Of a stretch of DNA of 64,000 nt, positions 11,918 through 24,355 are shown in pieces. The notes beneath the pieces were generated by a model. The model was not told the origin of the DNA and ran no database searches. It saw only the letters and a program-made list of their open reading frames with translations. The stretch covers positions 4,286,472 through 4,350,471 of the forward strand of contig BCIA01000005.1 in the NCBI GenBank assembly GCA_001599815.1, written 5' to 3'. Position 1 is the stretch's first letter, and each line of letters begins with the position of its first letter. Both the position numbers and the translations under genes were made by a program. This stretch comes from Furcasterigmium furcatum (Eukaryota; Ascomycota; Sordariomycetes; Glomerellales; Plectosphaerellaceae).

Positions 11918-14900
11918 TCAGCGAGACCTGTGGCTGAGGCCGTGAGAATGAGACGAGACGAGGGCGAACTTGGTGCACAGGTGCAGGATCAACTCCTCGA
12001 GCATGTCCATCTTGACGACATGGTCACCCTCTCTCATCCTCTCGGTGAACTTCCCAAACGTCCCCCACACGGGCAGGAACTTCTTCGACTCGGGCAGCCA
12101 GCCCTCCGCCTCTATGCTGTTGAAGGCGTGCTCCATGTAAACCCGGTTCGACAAGTACTTCGCAAACGACCGAAACTTGTCCGGCTGCCCGCGCTGCATC
12201 TTGACCCGCGCTCTGTCGAGGACGTTCCGCTCGATCTGGCTCGCCGCCGCCGACGTGTCCTTCTTCCCGGCGTCCTGCCCTGGCGGGCGGTCCTCGTAGA
12301 ACTTCCACACCAGGACGGCGCAGTACTTGATCAGCGACGCGAGGCCGGCAGCGAGCGCCGTCGCGACGGACGATCCGTCCACGGACGCATCGTCGCCAAA
12401 GTCGAGCGGGTTGTGCGCCCTGGGGTCGTACGCCAGCGACACTTTCTTGCCCGGGAAGAAGTAGTTGATCTCCCCCCTGCTCTCGACGAGGGGGTCGGAC
12501 TGCCCCAAGGCGTCGGCGGCGCCGATGCGTAGGATGTCGTTGGGAGCCGCGCCATAGGGCAGGGCGTCCTTGGCGTTCGCCTCGATCTTGTCGCTCGCCG
12601 AGCAGAACATGAGGATGCCCTTCTTCGCGGCCGCCTCGATGGCCTTTTGGAGCTTGCTGACGCCGTCTTTGGGCTCGGGCGCGTCGCCGCTGCCGTCCGG
12701 GCCGGGGATGACGACGCCCGCCGGGGCCAGCTTCTGCGCCACGGTCCAGGACATGGAGATGATGTCGACCTCGCGGGCGACGGCGGCCTGGATTGCCTGC
12801 GCCGCGCTGTCGGCGAAGATGGTCGTCCCGTTGCCGTCGCTCGAGATGTCGTCGCTCAGCTTCATCACGTACAGCGACGTCCAGGGGTTGACGCGGAGGA
12901 TCATGTTGGCCATGGTCGTCCCGTGGCCCTGGCTGGAGCGGTACCAGGGGCTGGGCGTCTTCCTCGTCGACGAGGTGCAGCTGAGCCCCTGGACGGTCAG
13001 CTCGACGCCGTCGCGCTCCTGGAAGCTTCCGAGGTCCATGCCGTCGTCGATGAGCGCGACCTTGACCCGCGGCGGAGGAGGCAGCCCCAGTGAGTCGAGG
13101 AGCTGGTGAATAGGGACCAGTTGCCGGCGGAAGCTCTCGATGTGCTCAATCCAGGCGTGCTGGCGGTCCGCCGGGAGATGAGGCGCGCCGCCTTCTCTCG
13201 TCTCCTTGCTGCCGCCCGAGACCTTCTGCAGCCCGAACATCCGGTGCTGGATGTCGACCTTGACGTTCTTCTTGGTGGACGCCTCGACCTCGGTCTTGAA
13301 GAGCCTGAGATCCCTCTCCATCCTCTCGAGCCTCTCGGCGCCCGGGGCGGCGTGGATGGTCACCTTGCTGAGCTTCATCTTGCCAGAGTACAGTCTCGGC
13401 AGACCTGCCTCGCAGCTCCATCCGCGCAGTACCGACCGGTTCCCGCTCCAGTAGAGGTTGACCTCCTCCACGTCCGGCGCGGCGTACTCGATGACATCGA
13501 TACACAGGTCTGGCTTCTTCCAGTTCCAAACCTCGATGGAGAAGAACTGCGGGACCAGCGACCTGGAGGAAGAGTCGCCCTTGTCGTCGCCTCCGGCAGG
13601 CATCGGCGGCCTGAGCGCCGTCTCGATCGCGACGTCAGAGTGCGGCGGCGCATCGAGGTCGTCGACCTCCAGCCGCATGATGGTCTTGACGCCGGCCTCG
13701 GCCAGTTCCCGGAACACGGCTACCAGCTCGTCGCGGCCTGGGTGGGGGTTCTCCTCCCTCGGGGCCTCGCCCTTGGAGCGAGACGACTTTTGGTTCGCCC
13801 GGTACGTCTTGCGTGGTCCGGAGCCTTCGGAGGGATCCTCGCGCTTGTTGCGTGCTACCGTCGGCAGCCGGACGCTGGCCAGGGTGGGCGAGAAGCCGCC
13901 GCCGCCCTTCATGAATTTGATCAGTGTCTGGATCGCCTTTGCATTCGGGAGACCGGTGCCGTCGAATGAAAGATTTACGTCTGGTGTGTGCCACAGTCAG
14001 CGTTGGGTGCTCCAATATCAGCATAGAGGAGAGTCGAGCGAGATGTGCTATGCAGCCTGAATACTTACCAGACACCTTGACCTTGCCGTAGATCAAGTCA
14101 CGCGCTTCCAGCTCCGACAGGTTTCGGATGTAGTGCTGCTCGAGAAAGTCAATCAGGTCTGAGGTCTTGGGGCTGTCCTCTTTCGTCTTCGTTTTGCTGG
14201 AAGTGCTGGTCGCCTGCTTCGCCTTGTTGACACTTTGCTGAGCCACAGGCTGAGCGGTACTACTACCGGGAGCCGGCTTGCTGCTTCTGCTGCCAGCAGT
14301 AGCGGTGTCGTGAGTCTCGGCCACGCTGGGAGGAGGACGGACAACCACGGTCACCGGGTCCGGAGCGGCGGCCGATCTCGACGAGCCACGGGCGGATGCT
14401 CGATTGGAGCGGTCCATCGGCTGTTTGGACGGGTCGCCGGTCAAGGTCTTCGTGATGCCCCTGCCGATAATCTCATCCGCGCTCCCGGGGGGCAGGTTCT
14501 TCTGCGCCTTGGTCTTCCGATCCTTCTGATCCTTCTCGGGCCAGTCGAACGACGGCTTGGCTGTGGTGATGGGGCTCGAGGGGGCACCGGCGACAGAGGA
14601 TGCCGCCTTCTGCGCAAGCAGCTTTGAAGGAGGCGGCATGGCCTGCTTATCCGAGGAGGCTGCTGGCTGCTTGCTGGTGGTCTGGTTTCCTCGGGCCTCC
14701 TTGACTTTCTTGTTATACGCCTTTTTTGTCCGCTTGTGGAAGAGGATGGGCGACTCCTTGACGTTGTTGAACGCGTCTGCCATGCCTCGCTCGTCTCCCT
14801 TCGTCACCATGAGCCGGACCACGTCGTGGTAATCGCTGCCTCGCTTCTTCACCTGCTCGTAATGCAGTGCCAGGTGCAGCGGGGAGTTGCCCTCGTCACT

Positions 14901-15635
14901 CTTTGCCGTCATCGTGGTCGGCTTGGCCAGCGGGACCAGCAGCTTTGCCCTCCTGAGCGTCAGGGCCCTCTCGTCGTTGTCGAACTTGCCGGACCACGAG
15001 GCGAAGACGGTGTGCAGGCAGTTCCGGCCTCCGGCGTCCTTCTCCTCCAGAAGAGCGGCAAAGGCCTCGGCGGTGGAGGAGTCTCTGACATTCTCCAGGA
15101 ACTCGTCGTCGCTCTTGTTGTACTTCATGGCGGTCATGAGGACGGGGTCTGCCGGCGAGCGCCCCTGGTCCGGGGCGCCTGGCCTCTCCCCCGCGGTGGG
15201 TTTTGGGGGACTGCGCTCTAGCAAGAACTGGATGACCTTCTTGCGGACGCGCCTGGAGAAACCGCGGAACTCGCTGTTGTAGCACATGGCCATGATGTGG
15301 AGTGCCGTTGGCGTGTTGGAGAAGTGTTCGTCCTTGGTGGGTTCTAGCAGCGCCTCGGCCTTGAAGTCGTCCACGACGCCCATGTCTACGTCGGTCCGTG
15401 ATGAGAGGCCATCGTCGCGGTGGGGGTGCTTCAACTCCAGCACCTCCAGAACGTCCTTGAGCTTCTCTTGCAGGTTCTTCGCCAGCCACTTGTTCCTCTC
15501 CGCGGCGCGATCGTCAAAGTCATGCGCCTCGAAGACTTCCTCGGCCTCCGACTGCTGATCGATGTCCTCATCTTCTTCGGTGGATCCCTCGATGCTCTCC
15601 AGGTCCGAGTTGTCGAAGTTGGCTGATGAAGGCAT
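11918..15635 (-). CDS. Ankyrin-like domain plus S8 subtilisin-like protease
   Basis: Two exons, 15635-14069 and 13980-11918 (88-bp phase-1 intron), encode 1209 residues. I start at the ATG at 15635 because the frame upstream opens only with GTG. The N-terminus is acidic and then carries ankyrin-like helices (NTPTALHIMAMCYN; GRNCLHTVFASW; EGNSPLHLALHYE). A long Ser/Pro/Lys-rich linker follows, then a helical stretch ending IYGKVKVSD just before the protease. The S8 triad looks intact: Asp in VALIDDG (about 831), His in QGHGTTMAN (about 873) and Ser in DGSSVATALAAG (about 1058). There is no signal peptide or propeptide, so it is probably cytoplasmic, like the subtilase effectors found in fungal incompatibility genes. 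The substrate is unknown; the gasdermin-like protein at 26.8 kb is one possible target. Confidence 0.85.
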
Positions 15636-16053
15636 CTCGATGGCGGCTGGGACGTTGAATGTATCTGGCTTGGTGGAGGGAAGAAGGCCGCCCTCTGAGG
15701 CTGGCTGCACTCAAGCTTTGCGAATGACAACCTGCAAGCTGCCAGCGCCGGGAGGGGGAGCTTTGTTCTTTTGTCCCATCCGCCCACTAAATACAGGCAT
15801 TGGATGCAGCTGACATCCATGCTTGTTGCATGTTTGCAGGGAGGTGCAGACATCACGACAGGGGTCAGTCTTGGCACGTCGTCCGATTCGCCCAGCGCGG
15901 GCCGGACGTGATAAGGCACGGCCCCGCGAAACGGCCCGGAGCTAGTAGTGGTTTTAGTGGTTTTAGTGCCTAATTCTTGAGTGAAGCGCTAAAAGACCCT
16001 CCCCCTTTTAGGACTCGGGCACGCCGCCATCATGACAACTTGTCCGTCCTCAG
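15636..16053. other. Intergenic: promoter of the ankyrin-subtilase gene
   Basis: This 418-bp spacer lies between two minus-strand genes. It contains a short direct repeat (GTGGTTTTA twice, near 15947-15966) and a C-rich stretch near 16000. No ORF is supported. Confidence 0.55.
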
Positions 16054-16952
16054 TCAGGCCTTTGGATAATCCCAACCCCAAATGCCGCTCAAGTCCAAGC
16101 TGCCCAGATTCCACCTGTCGATCTCGAGGCTCCCCTCCAGCTCATCGAATGGCTCATACCCCGGATCGAACACGATGGGGTGGTCGACACTCCTCGTCGA
16201 GAGGAAGTCCTCGGCCTTTGCCAAGTTTGGCAGAGCCTTGATGGTAGGTCGCAAGCAAAAGTCGTCATCCGACACTCTCTTGAGAAGAACGCATGTCCGC
16301 AGGCGCCACGGAATCCCGTCGTCCAGGTTCTCGTCGATCGACCAATTCACCGTGATCGAGTGTCCGTATTCGTCCGCTGGCCGCTCGCCAACAACCCTTG
16401 CACCACCACCGACTTGATGGAGCCTCGCGTCCGCCCCGGTACGCTGTGCCCCGCGAGAAGCTGCCAGCATCTCATGGCCCCCAAATGGCGCCACTCGCTG
16501 GACCAGAGGCCCATCAGGGCGCCCGCTCAGGGACTTGAACTCCAGCTGGATCCGACCCTTCTTGATGCGCGTCGAGCCATGCGCCAGAAAGGTGAACTCG
16601 TGCACCAGGAGGGTGGCCCGCTCCCCTCCCTCCTCATCCATGGTTCCGTGTACGATCAGTTTGGCGACGCTGCTCACCTGGAAGGCCGGCCGCACCTTTG
16701 AGCCCGACTCCGTCCAGGACGCGACAGCGCGCGGCTTTTGGCCGCGGGATCGACTGACATTATACTCTTCACGATCGGGTTAGCATGTACGGACGCGACG
16801 ACATGGCTGAAATAGCACCCAAACCCACTTGCTGGTTGCCCTTCGGGCGTCAGGCCTAGCTGGAAGAACGTGGGGTCTTCGGGGTCCCATGTCACCTCAT
16901 TCTCGGAGCCGCCATCATCGGAGATGTAGATTTCGCTGTCGTCGTAAGTCAT
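16054..16952 (-). CDS. Uncharacterised 278-residue protein in the NLR/protease island
   Basis: Two exons, 16952-16829 and 16766-16054, are joined by a 62-bp phase-1 intron with a CTAAC branch site. The junction keeps frame into a continuous stretch (VASWTESGSKVRPAFQVSS). I do not recognise the family. The N-terminus is acidic (SDDGGSENEVTWDPEDP). The middle looks like alternating beta-strands (AKLIVHGTM; RATLLVHEFTFLAH; RIQLEFKSL), and the C-terminus has acidic and aromatic motifs (SIDENLDDGIPWRLR; DPGYEPFDELEG). There is no signal peptide or membrane segment. An in-frame ATG at 17093 would add 47 residues, but that stretch does not look coding. Its position between the ankyrin-subtilase gene and the NACHT-ankyrin gene is the only functional hint. 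Confidence 0.6.
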
Positions 16953-17397
16953 TCTCGGGTAAAGTGCAGGCAGGTGTATTGGCGTACTCCGTATGTGCCA
17001 GTGGCATGTGTTAAAAAGAGCATCAAGTGATGTACTACGACCCTTGGCTCGTGGAATCAGGCTGTCCAGGTGCGCGTATTCTTCACACAACATCGTCGCC
17101 TCGCTGGGGTCGCAACCACTTAATTAGCGCTTACCATGACCAGGGTGGCAGCCCACAAGGAGGGTTGGGGGCCAAGGGACAGAAGGACTTTGGAACCCTG
17201 GCTGAGAACCATGCCGATCAAGCTCCTGCATATGGCCACACGCGCCTGGGTTCCAGGTTCGTTACCGAGCGGAATAGAAGGCTTGGCGTTCGGGCTCACG
17301 AAGCTTTCTCCAGCTGGCTCCAGCCTCCACGTCTCAAGCAAGACGTCTCTCGCGGCAGCGAGTTCTCGAATAATTCTCTCTATCAGCCTGCCACCTT
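16953..17397. other. Divergent intergenic region
   Basis: This spacer of about 445 bp lies between a minus-strand and a plus-strand gene, so it probably works as a two-way promoter. Small ORFs here show no motif. Confidence 0.55.
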
Positions 17398-20300
17398 ATG
17401 CAACGCGCGCTACTGGCCTCCCTGCCGCGCATCCGCACTTCGCCAGCGATGCCCGGAGCCGTGGAAACAGACGAGGTCCGCCCCGCGTCTGCGGAGGGCT
17501 CGCGACGGGATGAGCTGAGTCCCTCACCTCCGGTGGCCCCTGACTCGGACAACAGCAGCATCAGCAGCAGCGACGACGACGATGACGGTGAAGATCCAAC
17601 TCTATCATCGGACGGCCAGTTGGGCAAAGAGCCGGATGATGCCGATGCTGCTGAGCCAGAACCCGAAAAGCAGCAAACTGGGCGGCTCTACGTCAAGGAA
17701 GTCCATCCAATTATGTACAATACCTATGACACTGCAGGTGATCCAAGCACAGAGTGAGTACCTGGTGGCAGGTGTCATTTCCTTCTACCTAGTCATACAT
17801 TGAGAGGGGCTAATTCGGCGTCGGTCAAAAGTGTCGTTCACGTCTTCACGACGCTCATGGATGGCGTCCCTGATGGCGCAGACCAAGGCATCCTGAGAGT
17901 CACCTCGGAGTGGAGGGAGCTCGCGTACCAAATGGATCTGAATGACTTGCTCCTGGGGGACTTGACGGAGAGATCCCTCAAGAAGAACGCTCATGCCTTG
18001 CTGGACGGCCTGGGCCAGGAAAGACAGTACATTGAGGTACGCGGTATACAGAGATTGGATGCTATTCCCGTTCGAGTCTGATTTATCTACCCAGACACGA
18101 CCAATCGTCTTCGTGGCGTACGACTTTGGCGCCCTGCTCGTGAAACAGGTTCGTTCAGGTTGCCTCTCACCCGTCCTCTTCTGGAGCCAGCTTGCTGAAG
18201 CAGAGCACACTTGCAGGCACTCTCGGAAGCTTCGAAATGCAAGGCAAAGTACCCGGGGGTGTTCGGCAGTACTGCTAGAGTGGTAAGTGTGCAGACTGAT
18301 GCTCAGCGATGTCGTGGACGCTCACACTGAACCCGCGGCCCAGATCTTCTCCAACTGCCTTCAACGGAGTGCCTGTCGCGAGTCAATGCTGTCCAACGTC
18401 CTCGAGATCCTGAGAGACTCGAACGGCAGCAGCTCACCTCGGCCTGCACATCTCTCCGCAGCCCGGACTCGAGGGCTGGTCGATTCTATATATCGGACGT
18501 CTGAGGCGTTCCTGGAAAGCAGGGTCAGTCTACAGAGCCGAATTATCAGCGTGTACCCTTCCGATCCGGCAGAAATGCAGGGAAAGTGGACTGAGCTGGG
18601 CACCTTGGGCCTTCATTCCGAGATCTCTCTCAAGAGGGAGGGCTCTCTATCGGCGCACTCGTGGCCCGCCAGACTGGCCTTCCATGCTAGCACCGGTCTG
18701 GATACGTGGACGCCCAGAAGCGAGTGGCGCTGCCTGCAAATTACCATGATGTCTCTGTCCGCGAGCGAACCTCAGTTGAAGCGTGGCCCGCCCGTGCTGG
18801 AAGATTGGTCGCCCGAGTTTCTCCCCGTCTTGACGACTCCGGCCTGCGAGAGATGGCGACGGATGGAACGCACCCAGGGGCAGCTTCTGCTCGTGCACGG
18901 CAAGTCTCATACCGCCACGCTGGACACGGCGAATTGCATTATTCAGTCACACATCAGTGACATGGGCCGTGCGAGGTACGGGTCTCGGCGCATCCCTACC
19001 GTCTTCGCTTTTGCCTTCGACGCGACGGATCCCACCCGGAACACGGTCACCGCCATGATCTCGAGCCTGATCGCCCAGATGATGGGAAGCTGGGGCTCCA
19101 CGCACTCAAGGCTTTACGAGACGCTGGATACAAATTTCCGGATAGGTGGTGGGTGGACTGATGATGCGCTCATCAAGGCCTTCCACGAGTCGGAATTGTA
19201 CGGCCGCGAAAGCAGTGTTCTTTGGCTGCACAGGCTCGACCAGTGTGAACCGACAAGCCTGTCCCGATTTCTCGACAGTTACCGGTCAGCATCCAAGAGA
19301 TTCGAGCAGGCTCTGCGGATCATTGTCACGACGACGCAGGATCCAGAGTCCATCATGGAGCGTGGCGATGAATGGGGCTGCATCTCTGTCGACGAGATGC
19401 TCCCTTCCACCTCGGGCGGCCAGCTGTGGGATGCCAAGGTTGCCTCCCTCACCAATGTCTACCCGTTCGAAGAGGAAAAGGAGCAGATCGAGAAGGCCCT
19501 GGGAAAGATTGCATCCGTCACGGACGAGAGCCCCGAAACGATCTTGAGCCTCGTGCAGTTGTATGCATCCTGGCCGGCGGATACCTCGCAGGAGCGTCTT
19601 GATCTTTTTCTCGGATTTGCCGAGACCTGTGTTGCCACCGATACAAGCGCGTCAGTCCTGGACAGAATCCTCCGAGCCACGGCGGACGCTGAGCTGATTC
19701 AATGGGTTATCATCTGGCTGTATCATCACCGACCCCGTCGCCCGTTGAGCCGACGAGACCTCATGACCGTCCTCTCAGAGTCGGCAAAATCAGACAGGCT
19801 GCCGTTGTTCCAGCTGCCGTCCAAGACATTCGCAGAGTTCAAACGGGAGACGGAATCCTTGCTGGGCATTCTCGTCGAACCGGACAGAGAGGATCTCATA
19901 CTTCGCCCCGAAATCCGAGAAATTCTGGCCAGAAAGCCGGATGACGGCTCGGCCTATATCTGGTGCGATCTCGAGGACCGAGCTCACTTGCTCATCACCC
20001 ATTTCACGTTGATCTACCTGCCGCTTCTGTCCACAAGGCGAATCTTCGAGGAGACCATGGAAGAGTACGACGCTCGGGTGACCGGAACACAAGTTTCCTT
20101 CCTCGGCCAGATGAAGGATCCGTTAGGTACCGACGGTTTGGACGTGGCATTCAAACTGCTACAGTCCCTGCCTTACCATCTCTCACAGAGTGGCCGGGAT
20201 GTCCCAGTAGATCAACCCGACGACGTTCTTCTGTGGACCAGAGCGTACTGGGCAACGTGCAACCCGTTCACCCGGGGTCCGGACCCTGCGCAGAGATCCC

Positions 20301-23300
20301 AGATGGGATTCTGCGATTTCGCTGCCATGGTCTCTGGGCAGCTGGGCGACAGTGCCTCAACCAGGAGAGACAGGTATCTCGCGGCTGCGGCGCCGTTACC
20401 GCCAGGAGCCGCAGCTGAGTCGTCCCCGGGCCTGATGGGAGCCCTGTTCGCAAGCGTCCGAGCCTCAGACCGAGATGTCGCCTTATCAATCGCCAGCGAG
20501 ATACGTGATCAGTCGCAAGAGTCGGGCGTCAAGACCGTTTGGCCTCGACACCTCATCTGGGCCGCGGCATGGCAAGACATGCCTGACCTCTTGAGCATCT
20601 TCTTGAGTGACGGCGCGGACCCCAATGCTATGTACCTGAGACTGGATGATTTGTACGGTGTCGATGAGTACGATCCTGACAACCAGATGGAAGACACCCG
20701 CAGAGACTGGGTGTCGCCACTGTACGCGGCAACGTGCTTCGGCCACGCTGCCGTGGTCCAAGTCCTGCTCAAGCACGGGGCCCGGACGGACCTCGCCCTT
20801 GATAACGACTGGAGCCCCAGCGCGGTCAACATGGCCGTGAGCCACAGCCACGTGGAAGTGCTCCGGCTGCTGCTTGATCACAAGCCTGAAGAGCTGGCGA
20901 CCCCTGAAAGGCTCCTGAGGCTGCTGTACGAGGCGTCTGATTCGGGTTTCGACATCGTCATGCCTGAGCTCCTGGGGAGGATGAAACGCAGCGACAAGGA
21001 CGACAACAGCAACACTGCATCGGGCGCAGAATCTGATGATGACGATGACAAGGGTGATGATTCGTCTGAACGGCGAGACTCGACAGAGTCGAACCCGATC
21101 AACAGCGTCCCCGAGGGCAACTCGTGGCGCCCGCTCATGGGGGCGGCCGCCTACGGGTGGCCGGGAACACTGACGACGCTTCTCGAGGCGGGCGCCGATC
21201 CCAACTTCTCAAACCCAGACGACGAGGGCGACACGCCGTTATGGCAGGCGATGTGGCATCATCCCAGCCTCGAGTGCGTGCGCCAGCTGGTGAAGCACGG
21301 CGTCGATCCCAACCAGAAATTCCAGCAGATCCCCGTCTTCCTCGACTACATCTCCAAGACCCTCAACCTAAGCGAGGAGGACCGGTGCGACGAGTTCGTG
21401 GTGGAAATGCTGGAGGTCCTGCTCACGGGGCCGAAGCCGATGCTGGTCAACACCTTCGACAGCGTCAACCTGGAAACGGCGCTCATCGTGGCCGCTCGGC
21501 AGGGCAGCCTCTTGGTGGTCAGGTGGCTGCTCGATCACGGAGCCGACATTAACATGGTTGACGACCATGGCAGAAGCGCGATCTGGCACGCCGTGTATGG
21601 AGATTACGCCTCCATCGTCCGGGAGCTCCTTGGTCGGACGCCGGCGCCGAATCTGGACGTTGCCGACAAGGAGAAGGACGGGTCGCTCCTTTCCATTGCC
21701 TGCACTTCGTTGGAAAACATAGAAGCGCTTCTCGACGCCGGAGTGGACGTGAACATGCGGAACGGCGATGGTCCCACGGCGATGGACAGCGCCGTCTGTG
21801 ACAAGCAGGACGACGTGGTAAAGTTGCTCATCGCGAGGGGCGCGGATCTCAAGATCACGGACAAGAACGGCTGGTCGCCGCTGGCAACCGCCGTTGTCTT
21901 TGACTGCACGAGCCTCGTCCGCGTGCTCGTCGATGCCGGCGCCGACCCCGAGGACATTGTCGATCACGAGAACCTGATATACCTGGCCGCCAACAACCCC
22001 GACATCCTCCGCATTCTCCTCGAGTTCGGCAAAAGGCTCGATATAGACCACCGGAACGAAATAGGCCGGACGCCGCTCATCAAGGCCGCAAGCAACCGCG
22101 AACCCCCTGAGGGATCAGCCGAACACTTGCGCATCCTCCTGCGCGCAGGCGCCGACGTGAACGCCCAGGAGAACGACGGAGAGACAGCCCTGCACAACGC
22201 TGTGCGGTCCGCGGTGCCCTCCTACCTGCCTGTCCTCCTCTCCAGCCCAGGCATCGAGGTGAATCGCCACCCGGACAGCGGGCACATGTGCACGCCCCTG
22301 AGTCTCGCCTGCGGACATGGGAACGTGCTAGCCGTCGAGGGGCTTCTCGAGCATGGCGCGGACGTCAGCCATGTTACCGAAGCGTACAGCGCACGCCCAA
22401 CCGCTCTGGTATCTACCGCGATCCTCTTCGCAGGCGTCCGCGACACCGACGCCAACGCAGCCGACGAAATCACACGGATCCTCGTCCGCCGTGGCGCAGA
22501 CGTCGCCCTGGAGCATCCCGGCCGCGTCTTCCCGACGGCTCTCTCCGCCGCCGCGTTCGGCTCCGGGCTGTCGACCCTCAACTTCCTCATGGACGAGGGC
22601 CCTTCAATGATCCAGGTCCCCGATCACTTCGGCCGCCGGCCCATCCACTATGCGGCCGCCAACGGCATCGAGAACCTCAGGGCCCTCTACTTACGTGACA
22701 GGGAGGGCCTGTCGGCCTCCGACCGCGGCTCCAAGACCGTCGTCCACTGGGCGGCGCAGTTCGGCAACGCCGAGGCCCTGGCTTTCATCCTCGAGAAGCA
22801 CGATGAGCTCGGGTCTGCGTCGCATGTCGTAGACCAGCCCGATGGGGACGGCTGGACCCCCCTGTGCTGGGCTCTGCGGCCGCTCGAGGGGGCGTATGCG
22901 CCGAACATGCGCTCTGAGCCCCAGAACTACGCTGGCGTCGTCGAGGCCTTGCTATCCCGTGGTGCCAACCCACGGCTGCCGTGCTATCTTGGCCGCGGGG
23001 CGAACGAGGTTGAGGAGGTGACGCCGATTGACATTGCTCGCCGGTATGGCTCGGCGCCAGAGGTCATCAAGCTGCTTACGGATCGTCTGGAGCCTCCGAA
23101 TACCGCGCCGTCAGCGCAGGACGAGGACGAGGAAAAGGAAAGGGACAAGAGCGATAGCGAGGGTGAGAGTGATGGCGAAGGCGAGGGCCAGGACGGAGGT
23201 CACGCTTCTCCTGCCCCTGCTGAGGCCCCGAAGGTGTACAAGGGACATCCGCCAGGGTGCGACATGTGCCTCATGGTAAGTTTCTCCAGCCCTTCGACTG

Positions 23301-23671
23301 CGGTGAGCTGTTTGTTGCCAGAATGCTGACCGAACCAGGACATCTCCGGCCTCGTCTTCAGATGCGACACGTGCCGCGAGTTCATGGTCTGCGCCAAGTG
23401 CCTCCGCAACTGGAGCACTTTCCATGAAGGGATATACATGAGGCCTGAGGACAGGGAGAAGACACACAACATGGTCATCGATACGGAATTCGATGAGTTT
23501 GAGGAGGTCCCCGTTCCATCCGCGCCCCCGTCTCCGAAGCCCCCCAGCGTGTCGGAGGCAGAGGACAATGCGAAGGAGGACACGGATGAGTCCGCAGATG
23601 AGTCCGACGATGACTCCGTGGCGGATGATACAACTGGGGATGTCGACGGTTCCGATGAGCCGAGAAGATAG
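17398..23671 (+). CDS. Giant NLR-like protein: hydrolase-like, degenerate NACHT, ankyrin, ZZ finger
   Basis: Six exons are proposed: 17398-17753, 17832-18036, 18095-18148, 18217-18282, 18344-23275 and 23339-23671, giving 1981 residues. After an acidic Ser/Asp-rich start, residues about 120-300 resemble the alpha/beta-hydrolase-like domain that precedes NACHT in many fungal NLRs (VVHVFTTLMDG; TRPIVFVAYDFGALLVKQ). The nucleophile-elbow Ser is Asp here, as in the inactive subgroup. A STAND region follows at about 400-900, but Walker A is reduced to LLLVHGKSHTAT and Walker B to SVLWLHRLDQCEP. About 960-1810 hold many ankyrin repeats (for example TALIVAARQGSLLVVRWLLDHGAD). The C-terminus has a ZZ-type zinc finger split by the last intron (PGCDMC, then FRCDTCREFMVCAKC, then a WSTFHE His) and an acidic tail. 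The start could instead be the ATG at 17449. Likely a recognition protein with weak or no nucleotide binding. Confidence 0.83.
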
Positions 23672-24355
23672 GAAGAGTCGATTGGACAGACACCATACTT
23701 GGGTAGTTGAGGATTGACTTCTTGGTAGAGTGTAAGTCCAAGAAACATCCTAGAGGGAGCGTTGTAATAGAGGAGAATTAAGGGTGTCTACTCGGATCCA
23801 ATATCGTAGTCAAGGGGAGCTATGATGTTAAACTGGACCTAAGTTAACGTAGGCGATTTAGTCTATGTTCTCTCTAGAAGCCTCCCCTCCATCTTCTAAA
23901 AGCTATTATTTCAAACCTCCGAACTAACACGACGTGCGCATCCTGGCCGTCGAGAGCCAGATCGTACCTACTCCTTGAGGCCCAACCGGTCAACGCATTG
24001 GCATTCATTCAGCTCCATTCTGCCTTGTCTGCGCCTATGCAGGCATGCCCAGTGAGCGAGGACTGTGGCGGCGGGAAGCATACTAGGATATCCAATGACA
24101 CGACAGGCCTGTGACCAGAGACCTGCAGCTCCTGCATGGGGGTGAGCTGCTTAGTGATTAAGACCCAGCCCTGGCCAGAGTATCCAGCCCGGAACAGGCT
24201 GTGCCCACGTGATGGGCGTCCTCCGAGTCCGTCCTCTTGCGTCTTGAGCCCCTCACCTCACTCCAGGTTCCGATTCCATCACCGATCCACCACCCTCGCC
24301 GTTGAAGACAGACCACCCTCGAGTCCCGCCAGTCCGCCAGCCCACTGTTCAGTCC
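23672..24355. other. Intergenic between two plus-strand genes
   Basis: About 680 bp that should hold the 3' UTR of the ankyrin gene and the promoter of the subtilase gene. The stretch 23750-23930 is more AT-rich than its surroundings. No gene is supported. Confidence 0.55.
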
